Shown here: one piece after another, positions 35,525-44,138 of the stretch
Numbering within the stretch: position 1 is the first letter of the stretch
Layout: each line of letters begins with the position of its first letter
DNA from: Candidatus Krumholzibacteriota bacterium
GTDB taxonomy: Bacteria > Krumholzibacteriota > Krumholzibacteriia > LZORAL124-64-63
Direction of reading: 5' to 3'
NCBI GenBank assembly: GCA_024277025.1
Contig: JAJRWA010000083.1
Span: forward strand, 40,967 to 104,966
Length of the DNA stretch: 64,000 nt
Position numbers and translations under genes: made by a program
The notes under the pieces: model-generated
What the model saw: only the letters and a program-made list of their open reading frames with translations
What the model was told of the DNA's origin: nothing
Databases searched by the model: none

Positions 35525-37543
35525 GTGAATCCGGTCCTGATGTCTCTGCTGATGTTCCTGTCCTTTTCCCTGTTCGTCAACACGATCGCGGACCGTTACT
35601 GGCTGCTGCGTTCGGGTGAAGGCGACAACCGGCTGGACCGGATTCCGGAGCGACTCAAGCGGCTGATCACCATCGGCTTCCTGCAGAAACGCCTGCTCTA
35701 CAAGAAGGGCTCCGGCTGGATGCACGTGATGATTTTTTCGGGCTTCCTGGTGGTGGCCACGCGCACGCTGACCCTGATGGGCCGGGGCTTCAATCCGGAC
35801 TTTCATCTGCCCCTGCTCGGTGGCCCCCTGGGGCTGGTCTACGCCCTGTTCAAGGACACGTTTACCGTCATCGTCCTGCTGGCCCTGATCTATTCGGTCT
35901 ATCGCCGCACCGTCATCCGGCCCAGCCGGCTGCACCTGACCGGCGAAGCGATCCTGATCCTGGTCTGGATCGGCGCCCTGATGATGACCGACCTGCTGAT
36001 GGACGCGGGGGCGATTGCCGCGGCGGGCAGCGCCCCGGACCGCGGCTGGGCCTGGGCCTCGACCCTGCTCAGCGGGGTTTTCAGCGGCGTCTCACCGGAG
36101 ATGCTGCACCGCCACATCGTGGCCAACTACTGGCTGCACATCGTGCTGCTGCTGGCCTTCCTGAACGTTCTGCCCTTCGGCAAGCACTTCCATGTACTGA
36201 CCGCGTTGGCGGCAACCTTCCTGTCGCGCCTGACGCCCCAGGGCGCCCTGGAAAAAATGGAGTTCGAGGGCCGCGAAGTCTTCGGCGTGGGGCGCCTGGA
36301 GGACTTCAGCTGGCGCCGTTTCCTGGATATGTACACCTGCACCGAGTGCGGCCGTTGTGATGAGATGTGCCCGGCCCACAAGACGGACAAGCCGCTGCAC
36401 CCGCGCTCGATCATCGTCGACGAGCGGGACTGCGCCTACGATCTGGCCGACCACCTGATCCAGGTGGGCAAGCTCAAGGCCCAGGGCCGCACCGCCGAGG
36501 CGACGGCCCTGATCGAAGCAAAGGAACGGCCGGCGTTGATCGGCGAGGTCAACGACGTGGAGGCCATCTGGGCCTGCACGACCTGCGGCTGGTGTGTGAG
36601 CAGCTGCCCGGTGATGATCGACCACATCCCCAACATCATCGACCAGCGCCGCTACCTGACCATGATGGAGGCCAAGGTGCCGGCCGCCCTGCAGGGCGCG
36701 CTGAAGGGCCTGGAGAACAACAGCAACCCCTGGAACGTCAGTGCCCAGGCGCGCGAGGACTGGGTGGGCGAGCTGGAGGTGCCGCTGATGCGGGAGAAGG
36801 GCCAGGCCGAGTACCTGCTGTTCGTCGGCTGCGCCGGCAGTTTCGACGCCCGCAACAGCGACGTGATGCGCGCCACCTGCACCCTGCTGAACAAGGCGGG
36901 GGTGGACTACGCCATCCTGGGCACCGAAGAGGGCTGCTGCGGCGATCCGGCCCGCCGCGTGGGCCACGAATATCTGGCCCAGATGCAGATTCCGGCCAAC
37001 ATCACCACCTTCCAGAAGTACAAGGTCAAGAAGGTGATCACCGCCTGTCCGCACTGCTTCAACAGCATCGCCAACGAATATCCGGACTTCGGGCTGGAAG
37101 ATGTGGAAGTGCTGCACCACAGCGAGGTGCTGGCTGATCTGGTCAAACAGGGGCGCCTGAAAGTGACCGGCAAGGAGAACCTGACGGTCACCTACCACGA
37201 CTCGTGCTACCTCGGCCGGCACAACGACATCTACGAGGCGCCGCGCGAAGTGATCGGCAACATCGGTTCGATCACGCAGAAGGAAATGCCGCGCAACAAG
37301 CGCGAGGGCTTCTGTTGCGGAGCCGGCGGCGGCCGCATGTTCATGGAAGAGGATCTGGGCACGCGCATCAACCACAACCGGATCGCCGAGGCGGCCAAGA
37401 CCGGCGCCGACGAGGTGTGCACCGCTTGCCCCTTCTGCCTGACGATGATGAGCGACGCGATCAAGGAGACCGACCGCTCGGAGACCCTCAAGGCGCGGGA
37501 CATCGCCGAGGTGATGCTGGCCAATCTGGATGACGCGCCGTAG
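35525..37543 (+). CDS. Membrane HdrD-like Fe-S protein with cytochrome b domain (EMO-type ETF:quinone oxidoreductase)
   Basis: A 672-residue fusion. Residues 1-235 form a NarI-like membrane domain with several helices and candidate heme His residues (GWMHVM, LHRHIV, WLHIV, GKHFHV). Then come two [4Fe-4S] motifs, CTECGRCDEMC (272-282) and CTTCGWCVSSC, and two CCG domains (EEGCCGD, FCCGAGGGRMF) as in HdrD. This matches proteins coupled to electron-transfer flavoprotein that reduce menaquinone (EMO). etfBA lies 9 kb away. The start is GTG 35525 with AGGGGA five bases upstream; the frame is open to 35483. A TetR-type palindrome precedes it. Confidence 0.88.
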   Translation: MNPVLMSLLMFLSFSLFVNTIADRYWLLRSGEGDNRLDRIPERLKRLITIGFLQKRLLYKKGSGWMHVMIFSGFLVVATRTLTLMGRGFNPDFHLPLLGGPLGLVYALFKDTFTVIVLLALIYSVYRRTVIRPSRLHLTGEAILILVWIGALMMTDLLMDAGAIAAAGSAPDRGWAWASTLLSGVFSGVSPEMLHRHIVANYWLHIVLLLAFLNVLPFGKHFHVLTALAATFLSRLTPQGALEKMEFEGREVFGVGRLEDFSWRRFLDMYTCTECGRCDEMCPAHKTDKPLHPRSIIVDERDCAYDLADHLIQVGKLKAQGRTAEATALIEAKERPALIGEVNDVEAIWACTTCGWCVSSCPVMIDHIPNIIDQRRYLTMMEAKVPAALQGALKGLENNSNPWNVSAQAREDWVGELEVPLMREKGQAEYLLFVGCAGSFDARNSDVMRATCTLLNKAGVDYAILGTEEGCCGDPARRVGHEYLAQMQIPANITTFQKYKVKKVITACPHCFNSIANEYPDFGLEDVEVLHHSEVLADLVKQGRLKVTGKENLTVTYHDSCYLGRHNDIYEAPREVIGNIGSITQKEMPRNKREGFCCGAGGGRMFMEEDLGTRINHNRIAEAAKTGADEVCTACPFCLTMMSDAIKETDRSETLKARDIAEVMLANLDDAP

Positions 37544-37558
37544 GGCGCGCCGCTACGG

Positions 37559-37587
37559 TTGCAAACTTGCGCGCTATCTGTTATTAG
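37559..37587 (+). promoter_or_regulatory. Candidate promoter of the NMO-type gene
   Basis: TTGCAA (37559-37564), 17 bases, TATTAG (37582-37587), each 4/6 to consensus, about 90 bases before the start at 37675. Confidence 0.4.
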
Positions 37588-37674
37588 AGTATTTCACACA
37601 GGATTTCGAATTCTATCCGCGTGGGACGTCGCCCTGGGCGCGGCGCCTGCCTGCCCCTGATCAGGAGGATCAGC

Positions 37675-38715
37675 ATGAGTGCCGAAAACCCCGTCAAGGC
37701 CACTGAACGCCTGAACCGGATCTGGGCCCGGGGAAATGAGTTCCTTGGCACCGAGTTGCCCATCATGTGCGGCGCCATGACCTGGATCAGCGATCCGGAT
37801 CTCGTTTCGCGCATGAGCAATCTGGGGGCATTCGGGGTGCTGGCCGCGGGCAATATGCCGCCTGAGCTGTTCCTGGAGTACGTGCACAAGACGCGCGAGC
37901 TGACCGACCGGCCGTTCGCGGGCAATGTCATCACGATCGCGCCGAACTATCTGGAGCATTTGGAGATCCTCTGCCGGGAAAAAGTCGGCCACATTGTTTT
38001 CGCCGGCTCGCTGCCGCGCGGTTCGGAGGTGGAAAAGGCCAAGGCCAGCGGGGCCAAGGTGCTGTGCTTCGCCTCGACCAGTTCCATCGCCAAGCGCATG
38101 ATCAGCTACGGGGCCGACGCCCTGATTCTCGAGGGCAGCGAGGCGGGAGGGCACATCGGGCATGTCTCGACCATGGTCCTGCTGCAGGAGATCCTGTTCA
38201 ACTTCGACGAAATCCCGATCTTCGTGGCCGGCGGCATCTCCAGCGGCCGGATGATCGCGCATCTGGGCCTGATGGGTGCGGCGGGGGCCCAGATGGGCAC
38301 GCGCTTCGTCCTGGCCGAGGAGTGCAACGCCCACGACAAGTTCAAACAGGTCTTTGTCCGGGCGCGGGCCCGCGAGGCCATCTCGACACCCCAGTACAGC
38401 GCGAAATTGCCCGTGGTGTCGGTGCGCGCCCTGAACAACCACGCCATGGACCATTTCGGCGAGCTGCAGCTGGAACTGCTGGAGAAATTGAAGAACGACG
38501 AGCTGAGCCGGCAGGATGCCCAGTTCAAAGTGGAAGAGTATTGGGTCGGTTCCCTGCGCAACGCCGCGGTCGATGGCGACGTGGAGCATGGCTCCCTGAT
38601 GGCCGGCCAGTCGGTGGGGTTGCTCAAGAAAGTCCAGCCCCTGCGGGAGATCCTGCAGGAGCTGGTCGACGAGGCGGACGCGGGGCTGGCCCGGGCCGAG
38701 GGCCTGCTGGGCTGA
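37675..38715 (+). CDS. NAD(P)H-dependent flavin oxidoreductase (nitronate monooxygenase/FabK-like)
   Basis: A 346-residue FMN TIM-barrel protein of the 2-nitropropane dioxygenase/FabK superfamily. PIMCGAMTWISDPDLVS starts the barrel, ILEGSEAGGHIGHVST is the FMN-phosphate motif with the catalytic-site His, and FVAGGISSGRMIAHLGLMGAAGAQMGTRF completes the flavin site. Members oxidise alkyl nitronates or reduce enoyl-ACP; the C-terminal ~80 residues are not diagnostic. AGGAGG precedes ATG 37675. The adjacent ETF-quinone gene suggests, but does not prove, a fatty-acid link. Confidence 0.83.
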   Translation: MSAENPVKATERLNRIWARGNEFLGTELPIMCGAMTWISDPDLVSRMSNLGAFGVLAAGNMPPELFLEYVHKTRELTDRPFAGNVITIAPNYLEHLEILCREKVGHIVFAGSLPRGSEVEKAKASGAKVLCFASTSSIAKRMISYGADALILEGSEAGGHIGHVSTMVLLQEILFNFDEIPIFVAGGISSGRMIAHLGLMGAAGAQMGTRFVLAEECNAHDKFKQVFVRARAREAISTPQYSAKLPVVSVRALNNHAMDHFGELQLELLEKLKNDELSRQDAQFKVEEYWVGSLRNAAVDGDVEHGSLMAGQSVGLLKKVQPLREILQELVDEADAGLARAEGLLG

Positions 38716-39034
38716 CAGTCACGATTGACACGCGAGATCATTGTGAGGCTGCTGGTTTCCGCCGGGGGCAAGGATTGCCGGGGTCTGCCTGAGGGGAGAT
38801 CCCGGCCTTTTTGGTGCTGGGCCGACCAATCAGGCCCTGGGCACTCCTGCGGACTGTTGCGGAAGCGCCGGGAATCGTGCTACGGTCGAACTCCGATGGC
38901 ATCAAACTTGATGTGTCGCTGGTGTGAAAGACGTTTTGCCCCCGTTGGGTCATGACGGGAAATCACCGGGAACTCCCGGGCGGCATTTTGCCCGCGCGGG
39001 AATCGAGTTTGCACCATGCTTCGGGGAGATTGCC
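38716..39034. other. 319-base intergenic region
   Basis: Apart from the terminator at 38777-38812 I see no gene here. The open frame at 38725-38955 has an unlikely composition (Cys/Trp/Arg-rich) and no homology I recognise. The last 15 bases hold the GGGGAG ribosome site of the next gene. Confidence 0.6.
38777..38812 (+). terminator. Intrinsic terminator after the NMO-type gene
   Basis: GCCGGGGTC (38777-38785) pairs with GATCCCGGC (38798-38806) through nine pairs including one G-U, a 12-base loop between them, followed by CTTTTT to 38812. Confidence 0.75.
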
Positions 39035-39937
39035 ATGTCGTTTCGCTCGCCATCGTTGCTCAGCGCTGTCCGTACGGCGCGTTTGCCCTTGATTATTCTG
39101 CTCTTGTCCCTGCTGACGGCCGCCGGCGCCGGCGCTGCCGGCATCACCAGCCGGGTCGACGGCCAGGCTTTGATCGCCGCCAAGCCCGGCGAGCCCTCGT
39201 CCTACATCGCCTACGGCGAGTTCCTGCGGGAGCAGGGCGATTACAAGGGTGCCGAAGAGGTCCTTGAGGTCGGGCGCAACAAGGCGGCCTCGTCGGCGCC
39301 GCTGCTCGTGGCCCTCGGCCGGGTATACGAAGCCCAGGATCGCCTGGCCCGGGCCGAATCCGTGACTCGCGAGGCTCTGGCGGTCGACCCCGAATCGACC
39401 GACGCCCTGGTGCGCATGGGGGAAATCTACTTCCGGCTGGGCTGGCCCAAGTCGGGCATGGAGAGCTTTCGGGCGGCCTGCGCCAGCGCGCCGGACGAGA
39501 CCCTGCCCAAGGTGCGGGTGATCGGCGGCCTGGTCGATCAGAACCAGGTGGCTGAGGCCGAGGACGCCTGCCTGCAGTTCATTTCTTCGGATGCGGACAA
39601 CCCGGAATTATGGCTGGCTCTGGGGCAGGTCTTCGAAAAGCAGGACAAACTGCGCGAAGCCTTCACCACTTATGGCCAGGTTTTGACTCTGGACCCCACC
39701 GAAGCCGAAGCCTACGCCCGGCAGGGGCGCCTGTTCTGCCGCTTTGGACAGTACGACGCCGGCCGCCAGTCCTGCGCCAAGGCTTTGGAACTGGATGATG
39801 CCAACCTGTTGGCCCACGCCTACATGGGCATCGCCTGCAGCAATCTCGGTGACGGCGAGAACGCGCGCAAGCACGCCCAGATCGCCGAGGCCGGCGGGCT
39901 GAACATGACGATGGTGTGGAAGAATCTGAACCAGTAG
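39035..39937 (+). CDS. Exported TPR protein
   Basis: A 300-residue protein with an N-terminal signal peptide (LPLIILLLSLLTAAGAGAAG) and about six TPR units from residue 45 onward (for example PSSYIAYGEFLREQGDYKGAEEVL, LLVALGRVYEAQDRLARAESV, LWLALGQVFEKQDKLREAFTTY). It has no Cys lipobox, so it is probably periplasmic or membrane-tethered. TPR proteins of this kind scaffold envelope complexes; no partner can be named. GGGGAG precedes ATG 39035. It converges on the GT2-TPR gene with a 34-base gap. Confidence 0.85.
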   Translation: MSFRSPSLLSAVRTARLPLIILLLSLLTAAGAGAAGITSRVDGQALIAAKPGEPSSYIAYGEFLREQGDYKGAEEVLEVGRNKAASSAPLLVALGRVYEAQDRLARAESVTREALAVDPESTDALVRMGEIYFRLGWPKSGMESFRAACASAPDETLPKVRVIGGLVDQNQVAEAEDACLQFISSDADNPELWLALGQVFEKQDKLREAFTTYGQVLTLDPTEAEAYARQGRLFCRFGQYDAGRQSCAKALELDDANLLAHAYMGIACSNLGDGENARKHAQIAEAGGLNMTMVWKNLNQ

Positions 39938-39971
39938 CCCGGTCGGTCCTGGTTGATTCGAGCCGCTCTTG

Positions 39972-41252
39972 CTATCCGGAAACGGAAAGGAGGGCGGCTT
40001 TTTCGCGCCAGACCGCGGCGTGGCAGTGCTGCGGGTCCCGCCGCAGGGCCTCGGCATACTGCTCGCCGGCCAGTTCGTGCTCGCCGCAGTTCTCGTACAT
40101 GGCGGCCAGATTGAGACAGGGTTCGACCTGGTGCGGCAGCAGCCGGCCGGCCAGTTCCAGCGCGCGGCGTGCGGCGTCGCCCCGCCCGAGGGCCAGATTC
40201 AGGCTGCCCAGGGTGTTCTGGAAGTGTCCGTTTTCCGGAAACAGGCGCAGAGCCTCGGCCAGCAGCACCGTGGCCCGGTGCAGGTCCTCGCGGCCGAGGG
40301 CCAGTTGGGCCCGCAGATGGGCCGCTTCGGCCACCAACAGATCGTCGCTGCCGGGCAGTCCGGCCACGGCGGCCAACTGCTCCTCGGCGGCGTCCAGGTC
40401 CCCGGTTTCCTTCAGCAGCCAGCCGCAGGTCAGGCGCCGATCGGCACTCGACGGTTCCAGCAGCAACGACCGCTCCATGGCCACGAGGGCCTGGTTGTGA
40501 TCGCCGACGGCGATGCCGCACTCGGCCAGTTCGGCCCAGGCCTGGGCGTCGTGGGGCATCTCGGTGGTCTTCAGGTGGGCCAGATGCAGGTACCGCTCGT
40601 CCTTGCCCGCCCGGGGTTCCAGATAGCCGAAGTGGTGCACCGGCCAGGTCAGATCAACAATGGGCACACCGGCATCCCACAGGCTGGCCTCGACGGTCTC
40701 GTGCACCGCCCCGCGGAAGCGGATTTCCGGCCGGTTGGGAAAGACGCGCACCTTGCTGGTGATCACGAAGCCGTCGCTGGGGGCGCCGTCGGGCAGGGCG
40801 TGGGGGTCGTCGCCCGGGACCGGTGTCCAGCCCCGCCGGCTGTGCCGCAGGGGCAGATAGTTTCGGGTGGCGATCCGGCCGGCCCGCACCCGATTCTCCG
40901 ACGCCAGTACCGCGACCCAGGTGCGCAGATCACGCCAGTCGTCGCTGGCCAATTGCTCGTCCGCGTCCAGGACCACGATCCAGGCCCCGCCGCAGAGGTT
41001 CAGAACCTGATTGCGGGCCCAGGCAAAGTCGTCGCGCCACCCGATGTGATGAACCCCGGCGCCGTGCTGCCGGGCGACCGCCACGCTGTCGTCCTCGCTG
41101 CCGGTGTCCCCGACGATGATCTCATCCACCCAGGGGGCAGCCCCCGCCAGCAGAGGGGCCAGATTCTGGCCACCATCCCGGACAATCATCGCCAGGCTGA
41201 GCAGGCGGCTTTCGCTGGTTTCAGTTGGGGCTGCAGGGCTGTTTGCGGGCAC
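39972..41252 (-). CDS. GT2 glycosyltransferase with C-terminal TPR (SunS-like)
   Basis: A 426-residue cytosolic protein. Residues about 16-230 are a GT-A domain: SLAMIVRDGGQNLAPLL, VDEIIVGDTGSEDDS, FAWARNQVL and the metal-binding DADEQL. Residues about 240-426 contain TPR-like repeats (NQALVAMERSLLLEP, HRATVLLAEALRLFPENGHFQN). This GT2-TPR arrangement is found in peptide S- or O-glycosyltransferases and in surface glycan loci. A second gene with the same architecture is at 55313. The acceptor is unknown. Confidence 0.87.
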   Translation of the reverse strand: MPANSPAAPTETSESRLLSLAMIVRDGGQNLAPLLAGAAPWVDEIIVGDTGSEDDSVAVARQHGAGVHHIGWRDDFAWARNQVLNLCGGAWIVVLDADEQLASDDWRDLRTWVAVLASENRVRAGRIATRNYLPLRHSRRGWTPVPGDDPHALPDGAPSDGFVITSKVRVFPNRPEIRFRGAVHETVEASLWDAGVPIVDLTWPVHHFGYLEPRAGKDERYLHLAHLKTTEMPHDAQAWAELAECGIAVGDHNQALVAMERSLLLEPSSADRRLTCGWLLKETGDLDAAEEQLAAVAGLPGSDDLLVAEAAHLRAQLALGREDLHRATVLLAEALRLFPENGHFQNTLGSLNLALGRGDAARRALELAGRLLPHQVEPCLNLAAMYENCGEHELAGEQYAEALRRDPQHCHAAVWREKAALLSVSG

Positions 41253-41360
41253 GTATCGCGTCCTTTGGCCGCAGGCGGCAGCGCCACGGCACTTTCAGGC
41301 AGATGGGAACCGGTTGCATCGAGGGGGCGTTTGCAGGATGTGTGCCGGGAGGTCTTTTGC

Positions 41361-41389
41361 TTGAATATCCATTTCCGGCAAGGTAGTCT
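41361..41389 (+). promoter_or_regulatory. Candidate promoter of the CHI-like gene
   Basis: TTGAAT (41361-41366), 17 bases, TAGTCT (41384-41389), about 60 bases before the start at 41451 in the divergent region. The -10 is weak. Confidence 0.3.
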
Positions 41390-41450
41390 CGCCGGACCGG
41401 CCGGATTCCCTCCGGTCCGATGCCAACCCAAGCCCTTTGGAGTATCCATC

Positions 41451-42059
41451 ATGGCCAGATCACTCAGGACGATCAGCCTCATCGCGTTTGTCTTGCTCGT
41501 CACCCTGCCCCGGACTGCAGGCGCGATCGTCGAAAAGAAGACCAAGACCGAGTATCCCGATCAGATCACGATCCAGGCTGGTGGACAGGATCTGGAACTG
41601 ACGGTCACCGGTGTGGGTCTGCGTGAGAAGACATTCATGAAGGTGGATGTGTACACCATTGTCTCGTACGTCGCCGCCGGGGAGAAGCTGGACGGGGACA
41701 AGGGTCTCAGCCTGGTCGCCCTGGACGCGCCCAAGCAACTGCGCATGGACCTGCGGCGCGGCTTCAGCCGCGAGAAGCTGGTCAACAGTTTCAAGGAAGT
41801 CATCGAGAAGAACTACGACGACCTGGCGCCCTTCGCGGCGGACATGGAAACGTTCTTCGGCTACTTCACCAAGGACGCCGAGGAAAACGACATCCTGATT
41901 TTCACCTACCTGCCGGGTGTCGGCCTGACGACCAACCTCAACGGAGAGGACAAGGGCGTCATCGCCAACTTCGAATTCACCCAGGCGTTGTGGACGGTAT
42001 GGTTCGGTGAGAAGCCGGCCAACGGCGGCCTGAAGAAAGCGCTGCTCTCGGCGCTGTAG
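41451..42059 (+). CDS. Exported chalcone isomerase-like domain protein
   Basis: A 202-residue protein with a signal peptide ending near TAGA and a bacterial chalcone-isomerase-like domain: LTGVGLREK-like segment VTGVGLREKTFMKVDVYTIVSYV, APKQLRMDLRRGFSREKLVNSF, then ADMETFFGYFTKD and FTYLPGVGLTTNLNG. Bacterial members lack isomerase activity as far as known and are thought to bind a lipid or other hydrophobic ligand in the periplasm. GGAG lies eight bases before ATG 41451. It is followed by a long hairpin between convergent genes. Confidence 0.83.
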   Translation: MARSLRTISLIAFVLLVTLPRTAGAIVEKKTKTEYPDQITIQAGGQDLELTVTGVGLREKTFMKVDVYTIVSYVAAGEKLDGDKGLSLVALDAPKQLRMDLRRGFSREKLVNSFKEVIEKNYDDLAPFAADMETFFGYFTKDAEENDILIFTYLPGVGLTTNLNGEDKGVIANFEFTQALWTVWFGEKPANGGLKKALLSAL

Positions 42060-42081
42060 GTCCCGGCCAGAGTGTGATTCA

Positions 42082-42109
42082 GCGGCCGGCCTGTTGCAGG
42101 GCCGGCCGC
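42082..42109. terminator. Long GC hairpin between convergent genes
   Basis: GCGGCCGGCC (42082-42091) pairs perfectly with GGCCGGCCGC (42100-42109), extendable inward. No T tract on either side, so it is either a rho-independent-like barrier lacking U residues or an mRNA 3'-end stabiliser for both the CHI-like and DUF5989 genes. Confidence 0.45.
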
Positions 42110-42117
42110 CGCCTTCC

Positions 42118-42282
42118 CTAGAACAGCGTATAGATGAAAGGCGCCACGGCCTGGCCCGTGAAGATCAGTGTGCCGAGCACCAGCAGGATCAGCACCATGG
42201 GCACGATCCACCAGGCCTTGTTCTGCCTGGCAAAGTCGAAGAGCTCCCGGAAGAAGCGTCCGATATAGAAAAACCTGCGCAA
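42118..42282 (-). CDS. 54-residue membrane mini-protein, DUF5989 family
   Basis: Translation from TTG 42282 to TAG 42118-42120 gives 54 residues: a basic aromatic N-terminus (RRFFYIGRFFRELFDFARQ), a KAWW junction, one transmembrane helix (IVPMVLILLVLGTLIF) and the C-terminus APFIYTLF. This layout, including the PFIYTLF end, matches the small DUF5989 proteins encoded next to carbamoyltransferases. GAGAGG lies seven bases before the TTG. The gene follows the carbamoyltransferase stop by 20 bases. It probably sits in the inner membrane as an accessory of that enzyme; the activity is unknown. Confidence 0.82.
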   Translation of the reverse strand: MRRFFYIGRFFRELFDFARQNKAWWIVPMVLILLVLGTLIFTGQAVAPFIYTLF

Positions 42283-42302
42283 TGCCGAACCTCTCAGTCC
42301 CC

Positions 42303-44138
42303 TCAGTCGAGGGGGAATTCCTCTTGCCAGGCCTCTGACTTCTCAGCGAGATCCGGCTGGGCCGATTTTTGCAGAAGGTGGTTGCCGAGCACCAGCCAAT
42401 CCATCTCCGTGCGCATGAAGCAACGATACGCATCTTCGGGCGTGCAGACAATGGGCTCGCCGCGCACGTTGAACGAGGTGTTGATGATGATGCCGTAGCC
42501 GGTGCGCTCGGCGAAACGGTCGATGATCGCGTGATAGCGCGGGTTGGTCTCGGCGCTGACCGACTGGATGCGCGCCGAGTAGTCCACGTGCGTGATGGCC
42601 GGGATATCCGAGCGCGGCTGCGAGACGCGGGCGAACAGGTCGGTGCCCTGGCCGTCGTCCGCCGGCGGCAGGCAGCGGTCGGGCTGTACCTGGGCCACCA
42701 GCAGCATGTACGGCGAAGGCCGGTCGATGTCGAAGTAGTCGCCGATCTTTTCCTCGAGGCACGAGGGCGCAAACGGCCGGAAGCTTTCCCGGTACTTGAT
42801 CTTCAGGTTCAGCACCGACTGCATCTTCGGCGAGCGCGCGTCGCCGATGATCGAGCGGTTGCCCAGGGCCCGCGGCCCGAATTCCATCCGGCCCTGGAAC
42901 AGGCCCACCACGTTCTGCTCGTCGACGAGCTGGGCCACGCGCGCGGGCACTTCGTCAGCGCTGAGGGTCTGGTGCGGGTAGCCCCTGGCCCCGAGCCAGG
43001 CGCTGATCTCATCCTCCGGGAATTCCGGACCCAGATAGGCCCCGCGCATGCTGTCCCGGCTGCCGTCAGCCTGGCGCGGATTGTCCTGCACCTCGTACCA
43101 GACGTGCAGGGCCGCCCCCAGGGCGCCGCCCGCGTCGCCGGCCGCCGGCTGGATCCAGACGTTCTCGAACGGTCCTTCGCGGATCACCCGGCCGTTGGCC
43201 ACACAATTCAGGGCCACCCCGCCGGCCAGGCACAGATTCTTTTCGCCGGTGACCTTATGGGCGTGGGCCACCTGCTTCAGCACGATTTCCTCGGTCACCA
43301 CCTGCACCGAACGGGCCAGATCCATTTCCCGGCGGGTGGTTTCGGTCTCCGGCTGCCGGGCCGGTCCGCCGAACAGTCCGGCGAAGCGGTCGTTGGTCAT
43401 GCGCAGGTCGTCGTGGAAGCCGAAGTACTCCATGTTCAGGGCGAACGAACCGTCGTCGCGAATATCGATCAGCTTCTCGCGGATCAGGTCGGCGTAGACC
43501 GGCTCACCGTAGGGCGCGAGGCCCATCAGTTTGTATTCGCCCGAATTGACCCGGAAGCCGGTGAAGTAGGTGAACGCCGAATAGAGCAGGCCCAGGGAGT
43601 GGGGGAAGTGCAGTTCTTCGAGCATATCCAGCCGGTTGTCCCGGCCGTGGGCCAGGCTGGTCGTGGCCCACTCGCCGACCCCGTCGAGAGTGAGCACGGC
43701 CGCGCTCTGGTACGGGCTGGGGAAGAACGCGCTGGCGGCGTGGGACTGGTGGTGTTCGCAGAAGTACTGGGCTTGGGCCCGTCCGGCCCCGGCCTGGTGC
43801 AGGGCGTGGTCGATGTCGGCCGGTATCCAGAGCTTTTCCCGCAGCCAGACGGGCATGGCCATCAGGAAGGGCCGCAGGCCGCGCGGGGCCGTGGCGAAGT
43901 AGGTTTTGGCGATCCGGCTGAACTTGGTCATGGGCTTGTCGTAGAAGACCACCACATCGACCTCGTCGCGGGACACGCCGCCTTCGGCCAGGCAGTAGCG
44001 CACGGCGTTCAGGGGAAAGCCGGGGTCGTGCTTGCGCCGGGTGAAGCGCTCTTCCTGCGCGGCGGCGACGATCCGGCCGTCCTGCACCAGACAGGCTGCC
44101 GAGTCGTGATAGAAGGCGCTGATACCCAGAATATTCAT
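42303..44138 (-). CDS. Carbamoyltransferase (NodU/CmcH/TobZ family)
   Basis: A 611-residue two-domain enzyme that makes carbamoyl adenylate and transfers the carbamoyl group to a hydroxyl of a sugar or secondary metabolite. The N-terminal Kae1-like domain shows ISAFYHDSAAC and the metal site EHHQSHAASAFFPS, with LTLDGVGEWATTS and LAGGVALNCVANGR. The C-terminal YrdC-like part has GRMEFGPRALGNRSI and IINTSFNVRGEPIVCTPEDA. ATG 44138 overlaps the stop of the SxtJ-like gene by 4 bases. Known homologues modify Nod factors, antibiotics and polysaccharides; here the surroundings favour a surface glycan. Confidence 0.94.
   Translation of the reverse strand: MNILGISAFYHDSAACLVQDGRIVAAAQEERFTRRKHDPGFPLNAVRYCLAEGGVSRDEVDVVVFYDKPMTKFSRIAKTYFATAPRGLRPFLMAMPVWLREKLWIPADIDHALHQAGAGRAQAQYFCEHHQSHAASAFFPSPYQSAAVLTLDGVGEWATTSLAHGRDNRLDMLEELHFPHSLGLLYSAFTYFTGFRVNSGEYKLMGLAPYGEPVYADLIREKLIDIRDDGSFALNMEYFGFHDDLRMTNDRFAGLFGGPARQPETETTRREMDLARSVQVVTEEIVLKQVAHAHKVTGEKNLCLAGGVALNCVANGRVIREGPFENVWIQPAAGDAGGALGAALHVWYEVQDNPRQADGSRDSMRGAYLGPEFPEDEISAWLGARGYPHQTLSADEVPARVAQLVDEQNVVGLFQGRMEFGPRALGNRSIIGDARSPKMQSVLNLKIKYRESFRPFAPSCLEEKIGDYFDIDRPSPYMLLVAQVQPDRCLPPADDGQGTDLFARVSQPRSDIPAITHVDYSARIQSVSAETNPRYHAIIDRFAERTGYGIIINTSFNVRGEPIVCTPEDAYRCFMRTEMDWLVLGNHLLQKSAQPDLAEKSEAWQEEFPLD

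Noticed and set aside
38725..38955. 76-codon plus-strand frame after the NMO-type gene
   Set aside because: It crosses a strong terminator and has an implausible Cys/Trp/Arg-rich composition.
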